Source: Desulfohalobiaceae bacterium (GTDB lineage: Bacteria; Desulfobacterota; Desulfovibrionia; Desulfovibrionales; Desulfothermaceae). Taken from it: 19,292 nucleotides of DNA. The stretch is from positions 1-19,292 of the forward strand of contig JAIPER010000019.1 in the NCBI GenBank assembly GCA_021737115.1. The letters run 5' to 3'. The position numbers and the translations under genes are program-made. Below are positions 15,396 to 19,292 of this stretch, in pieces (position 1 is the stretch's first letter; each line of letters begins with the position of its first letter). Below the pieces are notes generated by a model that was not told where the DNA came from, ran no database searches, and was given only the letters and a program-made list of their open reading frames with translations.

Positions 15396-17444
15396 TCAGC
15401 GCTCCCCGTTCCGCCGCTCCCCGCTCCGAGCTTCCCGCTCCGAGCTTCCCGTTCCGCGTTCCCCGCTCCGAGCTTCCCGCTCCGAGCTTCCCGTTCCGCG
15501 TTCCCCGCTCCGAGCTTCCCGCTCCGAGCTTCCCGCTCCGAGCTTCCCGCTCCGAGCTTCCCGTTCCGCGTTCCCCGCTCCGAGCTTCAAGCTCCGGGCT
15601 CCGCTTTTCAGCCCCTGGTGAATCTGCTCCGCCTTTCTGGGACCGATCCCCGGAACTTTCTTCAAATCCTCCGGCGATGCCTGGTAAAGCTTTTCAGGGG
15701 AGCCGAAACAGGAGCGCAGCAGTTCGGCTGTCTTGGGACCGACTCCGGGCAGTTCCTCGAAAGACCCCTGCGCGGTCTTTTTGCTGCGGATGTTTTTCTG
15801 CCGGGAGAGCACAAAGCGATGGGTATGGTCCCGTATATTCTGAAAGAACAAAAGCTCCTCCTGACCTGGCTTCAAGGGAAGAGGATTTTTCCTGTTGGGT
15901 CTGTATATCCGGTCCTGACCACCGTCTCCCCCTTTCCCGGATTTGGCAATGGCCGCCAGGTCCCAGCTCAAGCCGCTCGCCCTCTCTTCACTGACCTCCT
16001 CCGCTGACTCGCCTTCAGATTTTTGACTGCGGTGTCTTACGAGTTCTCTCTGGACCGCAGCCAGTTGCCCTTTGCCTCCGTCTATCAGGACCAGATCGGG
16101 CCAGGGTGGACCAGATGCGATCCTTCTGGGCACCCAGGCCGCGAGTGCCGCATAATCATCGAAACTACCCTCCAGTTCCGGAAAATGGTAAATTCGATAG
16201 GCATCCCTGAAGGGTCGGCCCTCTTCAAACACCACCTGGCCGACCATGGTTCCCTGCCCCGACAAATGGGAGGCATCGATGGCTTCGATCCTTCGCGGAG
16301 GGGCTTGAAGACTCAGAGCCCTGGCCAGACGATCCGGAGCCGGGATGTCACTGTTTTTTGCAACACCCTGCTGGGCATTGTTCCGGGCCATACTGAGCAG
16401 CTTCTTTTCCGATCGGGTCCTGGCGACAACCACTTTCGTCCTCAGGCCTCTGCGCTCGGACAGGATCTCGGCCACTGTTTCGTCCATGAGTTTTCGGGGC
16501 AGGACCAGCCGCCCGGGGATGATCCTGTCCCTGGAATAAAACTGCAGGAGAAAACTCCGCATCAACTCCTCGTAATCCGGTTTCTGCTCCCAGAAAAAGG
16601 ACCTGCTTCCCAGGACCTTTCCTTGTCGGATAAACAGGAGCCCCAGGGCAAAACCCTGCTCCGTCTCCACATACCCCAGAAGATCAAACGTCCCTCCCTG
16701 GGGCTGGACCACGTGCTGCTGTTCCACCGTCCTGTTCACCGCCTTGATTTGATCCCTGATTTCAGCGGCCTCTTCGAACCTGAGTTCCTGTGCCGCGGTC
16801 TCCATCTCCTGTTTGAGTCTCCGAACCAACTCCTTTGACTTTCCTGAAAGAAAGAGTTCCAGTTTCTCGACCCGTTTTGCATACTCTTCTTTGGAGACCG
16901 GCAAAACACAGGGGGCCGGACAGCGTCGCATCTGGTGCTGCAGGCAGGGTCTGGTTCGATTTGCAAAGGTGGCCGGTCTGCATTTGCGCAGAGCAAAAAT
17001 CCGATTCACGACCCGCAGGGTTTCCCTGGCTGCCTGGGCAGAGGGAAACGGTCCATAATAGACCGAACCGTCCCGGATCACCTTCCGGGTCAGGCACAAC
17101 CCTGGAAAATCAGAGGATTTATCCAGTTTAAAGAGTATATAGCTCTTGTCGTCTCTGAGGATAATATTGTAACGGGGACGATGCTTCTTGATGAGGCTGT
17201 TTTCCAGGAGCAGAGCCTCTTTTTCCGAACCGGTGCACAGATAATCCACTCCCTTGACCTGGGCCATGAGACGTTGCGTCTTGGGCTCCAACTGCTGAAT
17301 CGGTCTGAAGTAGGATCCGACTCTTTTCCTGAGATTCTTGGCCTTGCCCACATAAATAATCCTCCCCCGGCCGTCCTTCATGAGGTAGGTCCCTGGAGAA
17401 TCTGGAAAATCATGCGGCGCCGCAATATCTATGACTGTTGACAT
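15396..17444 (-). CDS. uvrC: UvrABC excinuclease subunit C with repeat-encoded C-terminal tail
   Basis: The 682-residue UvrC makes the two incisions of nucleotide excision repair with UvrB. The GIY-YIG domain opens with SPGTYLMKD (Tyr20) and IYVGKAKNLRKR (30-41). Next come a Cys-rich stretch (CRPATFANRTRPCLQHQMRRC), the UVR helix pair that binds UvrB (LRFEEAAEIRDQIKA), the RNase-H-like nuclease domain (IEAIDASHLSG, LIDGGKGQL, IRDHTHRF) and two helix-hairpin-helix motifs (LPGVGPKTAELL and VPGIGPRKAEQI). The normal enzyme ends near residue 613. The last 69 residues (15396-15605) are low-complexity Ser/Glu/Arg/Gly repeats from the 14-bp minisatellite and are foreign to the family. A charged insertion (about SEGESAEEVSEERASG) also splits the nuclease domain. 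The ribosome site before ATG is weak. Confidence 0.96.
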   Translation of the reverse strand: MSTVIDIAAPHDFPDSPGTYLMKDGRGRIIYVGKAKNLRKRVGSYFRPIQQLEPKTQRLMAQVKGVDYLCTGSEKEALLLENSLIKKHRPRYNIILRDDKSYILFKLDKSSDFPGLCLTRKVIRDGSVYYGPFPSAQAARETLRVVNRIFALRKCRPATFANRTRPCLQHQMRRCPAPCVLPVSKEEYAKRVEKLELFLSGKSKELVRRLKQEMETAAQELRFEEAAEIRDQIKAVNRTVEQQHVVQPQGGTFDLLGYVETEQGFALGLLFIRQGKVLGSRSFFWEQKPDYEELMRSFLLQFYSRDRIIPGRLVLPRKLMDETVAEILSERRGLRTKVVVARTRSEKKLLSMARNNAQQGVAKNSDIPAPDRLARALSLQAPPRRIEAIDASHLSGQGTMVGQVVFEEGRPFRDAYRIYHFPELEGSFDDYAALAAWVPRRIASGPPWPDLVLIDGGKGQLAAVQRELVRHRSQKSEGESAEEVSEERASGLSWDLAAIAKSGKGGDGGQDRIYRPNRKNPLPLKPGQEELLFFQNIRDHTHRFVLSRQKNIRSKKTAQGSFEELPGVGPKTAELLRSCFGSPEKLYQASPEDLKKVPGIGPRKAEQIHQGLKSGARSLKLGAGNAEREARSGKLGAGSSEREARSGERGTGSSEREARSGERGTGSSEREARSGERRNGER
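15421..15588. repeat. 14-bp tandem repeat (12 units) encoding the UvrC tail
   Basis: Unit A CCGCTCCGAGCTTC occurs nine times and unit B CCGTTCCGCGTTCC three times, without gaps, in the order A A B A A B A A A A B A. Each unit is itself two related heptamers. Three units make 42 bp, or 14 codons, which gives the protein repeat SSEREARSGERGTG. Confidence 0.95.
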
Positions 17445-17597
17445 ATCAGAATCTTGTTTAGATCTCCGGCCAAATTTCAGAGCTCTTTGCCGTTTTCTAA
17501 AATTGGAACATTATTTGGACAACTAAAGTTTCACGTATCCTGACCGATTATATTTTAAATAGTTACACAAGAATGGCTAAGCCCTGGATCAAAGAAG

Positions 17598-17625
17598 TTG
17601 ATTAAAAATTACATGTTTTTAAATT
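17598..17625 (+). promoter_or_regulatory. Candidate promoter for the J-domain/PilZ gene
   Basis: TTGATT (17598-17603) and TAAATT (17620-17625) are spaced 16 bp, each matching four of six consensus positions. The family 2 element starts 12 bp downstream, as in the lspA leader. The rest of the 317-bp gap (17445-17761) holds an AT-rich stretch (TATAAT on the minus strand at 17547-17552) but no other recognisable site. Confidence 0.3.
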
Positions 17626-17636
17626 TCGTCAAACAG

Positions 17637-17738
17637 ATACCAGAAGTTGGCTGAAAGTGAAGCACCTATCCTGCATGATTTCTATAAGGTTTCATTGAAG
17701 GCAGAGACAAAAGCGCAATTTATGCCAACTTCTGGTAT
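17637..17738. repeat. Family 2 palindromic element, best-preserved copy
   Basis: Perfect 15-bp ends ATACCAGAAGTTGGC (17637-17651) and GCCAACTTCTGGTAT (17724-17738) enclose about 70 bp, including TTTCATTGAAGGCAGAGAC, which is shared with the copy at 8032-8132. It ends 23 bases before the start codon of the J-domain/PilZ gene. Confidence 0.9.
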
Positions 17739-17761
17739 AAAAACGTTTTGCCCGCATTGCC

Positions 17762-18832
17762 ATGAACAACAGGCGAAACTACTACCGCATTCTTGAAGTT
17801 CAACCGGATGCCCCTTTTGAGGTCATCCGGCACAATTACAGGCTCTTGCTTCATAAACTGCGCATGCATCCGGACTTGGGTGGAGAACAAAGAGATGCAA
17901 CCCTAATCAACATAGCTTTCGATACCTTGCGGCATCCGGAAAAAAGGGCTGCCTACGACAAGAAGCTCTTGCAACAAAACAGCATCACCACCCTCTCCCA
18001 GGGTCATTTGACGCAAAACACATTTTTTTCCAGACTGCAAAAACGATCTTCAACACCAGCCAGGGAACAAAATCAACGAAATTATTACCGTATTCTGCAA
18101 GTCCAACCGGATGCCCATGCCGCCATCATACGAGAGCGATACCTCAAACTCTTAAACACATCAGACCTGCCCGACGACCTGCTCCACGAAGCCTACGTCG
18201 TCCTGAACAATGCCCAGACCAGGGTTGAGTACGATCGGCTCCTGAAACGCTACGGACACCGTAAGGCAGTGGAAAAGATGCAGTCCGGGAACGATTTTCG
18301 TCCTTTTGGCAATCAATCCGGCACAGACCGTTTGCCGTTGGCTGATCAGCCCGTTTCCGCATTTAACCGCGAAACAACAGAACCCCAACCCAGCACTGCT
18401 GATTTTCAACCTCTTATAACCCAGTATTGTGCTTTCTGCAAAACTCCCCATGCCGCCTCCGCCCGGACGGACCCGGAAAAACTATGTCCGGTCTGCTCCA
18501 GCCCGCTTTTTTCTTCAGGAGAAGACACAATCAACACCTCCAAACGTTCCCTTGACCGGACACACCAAAAAGGGCCGATCATTTTCTATACCTATTGGCC
18601 AAGTCGCGGGCTGCTGGGTCACCTCTTCGATATTTCCCCCAGAGGACTGCGTTTCAGCACCTCAATCGGTCTGGATATCGGCCAGATCATCAAAATCGAC
18701 TCGGATAGATTCAAGGCCGTCGCCGAAGTGGTTCACAGCCACAGCCTGAGTAATCAGACCGACAACGGCGTCCGTTTCCGAACGGTCGCCTTCAACTCGC
18801 CAACAGGCAATTTCATCGCGACTTCCGCCTAA
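17762..18832 (+). CDS. Double J-domain, zinc-ribbon and PilZ fusion protein
   Basis: A 356-residue cytoplasmic-looking protein. Residues 6-69 are a J domain (NYYRILEVQPDA, HPD at 36-38, AFDTLRHPEKRAAYD). Residues 106-165 repeat it (NYYRILQVQPDA, LHEAYVVLNNAQTRVEYD), but the HPD triad is gone (LNTSDLPDD), so only the first copy should stimulate a DnaK ATPase. After a polar linker, C223-x2-C226 and C242-x2-C245 form a zinc ribbon. Residues about 260-345 look like PilZ: RSLDR (262-266) fits RxxxR, and DISPRG (290-295) fits DxSxxG, with suitable spacing. A c-di-GMP-responsive chaperone adaptor is a reasonable inference, not shown. No Shine-Dalgarno sequence precedes the ATG. The stop codon overlaps that of the convergent gene, and no terminator separates them. 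Confidence 0.85.
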   Translation: MNNRRNYYRILEVQPDAPFEVIRHNYRLLLHKLRMHPDLGGEQRDATLINIAFDTLRHPEKRAAYDKKLLQQNSITTLSQGHLTQNTFFSRLQKRSSTPAREQNQRNYYRILQVQPDAHAAIIRERYLKLLNTSDLPDDLLHEAYVVLNNAQTRVEYDRLLKRYGHRKAVEKMQSGNDFRPFGNQSGTDRLPLADQPVSAFNRETTEPQPSTADFQPLITQYCAFCKTPHAASARTDPEKLCPVCSSPLFSSGEDTINTSKRSLDRTHQKGPIIFYTYWPSRGLLGHLFDISPRGLRFSTSIGLDIGQIIKIDSDRFKAVAEVVHSHSLSNQTDNGVRFRTVAFNSPTGNFIATSA

Positions 18833-19292
18833 AAATACCAGGTCAGCCAGGCAAAGGCAGCATTAGGTTCTTGAAAACGCATCTCTCCGGCCTGGGTCGA
18901 AAGATCGAATCCGCCGAATTCACTCCCCTTGTCTCCAAAGTACAGATTGGCTCCAACGATCACTTCCAGATCGGCCCTCGGATCCCAGGTCAGCTTCGGC
19001 TGCAGCAGACCGGAACCATCCCCGGTATTGAGTATAAGATTCATCTGGGCTCTGAGCAGGGGATGGAGTTCCACTTCCATTCCCGGGGCCAGGTAAACCC
19101 TGGAGAGCACGAAGATCTCGCCTCTTTGGATACGGGCAACGAGCCCGGGCTTTTCGAGCACAGTTTCCGGCTCCTCCACCCCGAGGCCGTGATAGTACAC
19201 TTCGAAAAATCCATAGAAATTCTTTTCCATCCAAACCCAGGATCTGTCGATATTGGCAACCAGGCTCAAGTACCCTGGACTTTGCTCCGGTT
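18829..19292 (-). CDS. Outer-membrane beta-barrel-like protein (N-terminus cut by window edge)
   Basis: The frame is open to the right edge and ends at TAG (18829-18831), so about 153 C-terminal residues are seen. An apparent TTG start at 19269 is just an internal Leu codon. The sequence alternates polar and aromatic/hydrophobic residues (YLSLVANIDRSWVW, FYGFFEVYYHGLG, LEVIVGANLYFGD) and ends WLTWYF. A terminal Phe preceded by alternating aromatics is the usual C-terminal signal of outer-membrane barrels, recognised by BamA. I cannot name the family or substrate. The possibility of a periplasmic beta-rich protein remains. Confidence 0.72.
   Translation of the reverse strand, partial: PEQSPGYLSLVANIDRSWVWMEKNFYGFFEVYYHGLGVEEPETVLEKPGLVARIQRGEIFVLSRVYLAPGMEVELHPLLRAQMNLILNTGDGSGLLQPKLTWDPRADLEVIVGANLYFGDKGSEFGGFDLSTQAGEMRFQEPNAAFAWLTWYF

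Noticed and set aside
15274..15605. Possible CRISPR array
   Set aside because: The units are contiguous 7/14-bp tandem repeats without unique spacers, and no cas genes are present.
15155..15994. 279-codon plus-strand frame opposite the uvrC end
   Set aside because: Low-complexity Pro/Ser/Arg translation of the minisatellite and of antisense uvrC.

Overview
The window looks like chromosomal DNA from a Gram-negative deltaproteobacterium (Desulfobacterota), most plausibly a sulfate reducer of the Desulfovibrionales type. This is inference. It rests on outer-membrane lipoprotein machinery, a V4R-like/GAF/HD-GYP sensor with the Cys-rich signature common in deltaproteobacterial signalling proteins, and the order ileS-lspA-lgt-PLDc_N-YbgF-like lipoprotein. 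No plasmid, phage or transposase gene is visible. What stands out is an unusual load of short palindromic repeats in the gaps.

Layout. Positions 1-3539 (minus strand) hold a two-gene cyclic-di-GMP operon. A PilZ protein with a GNAT-like C-terminus (1461-3539) comes first, then a membrane-anchored sensor with an HD-GYP domain (1-1449) that is cut by the left edge. A 629-bp AT-rich gap (3540-4168) carries four small palindromes in two pairs spaced about 20 bp. On the plus strand follows a SWIM-SNF2 helicase (4169-7378), convergent with ssb (7478-7963, minus); each gene has its own long, perfect hairpin terminator. After a repeat-bearing gap come purine nucleoside phosphorylase (8325-9152) and the cluster ileS (9429-12245), lspA (12545-13057), lgt (13038-13787), a small PLDc_N membrane protein (13788-14003) and a YbgF/CpoB-like lipoprotein (14062-14955). 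uvrC (15396-17444, minus) converges on that cluster and ends in a repeat-encoded tail. A J-domain/J-like/zinc-ribbon/PilZ fusion (17762-18832, plus) converges with the end of an outer-membrane-type protein (18829-19292, minus) cut by the right edge.

How the genes fit together. Three proteins point to c-di-GMP signalling: two carry PilZ effector domains and one carries the start of an HD-GYP domain. lspA and lgt make the two enzymes that first mature lipoproteins, and the same cluster encodes a lipoprotein substrate. ssb, uvrC and the SNF2 protein are nucleic-acid maintenance genes, but they are separate transcription units.

The main non-gene signal is three families of roughly 90-110 bp MITE-like palindromic elements. 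Family 1 has ends ACTGATCCAA/TTGGATCAGT; two of its copies are nested at 15010-15189. Family 2 has ends ATACCAGAAGTTGG/CCAACTTCTGGTAT, with copies in the leaders of lspA and the J-PilZ gene and a decayed copy upstream of ssb. Family 3 has ends GTCCAATTTTGAAG/CTTCAAAATTGGAC, and its left end supplies the last three codons and stop of ileS. A separate 7/14-bp minisatellite runs from the uvrC tail into the flanking non-coding DNA.
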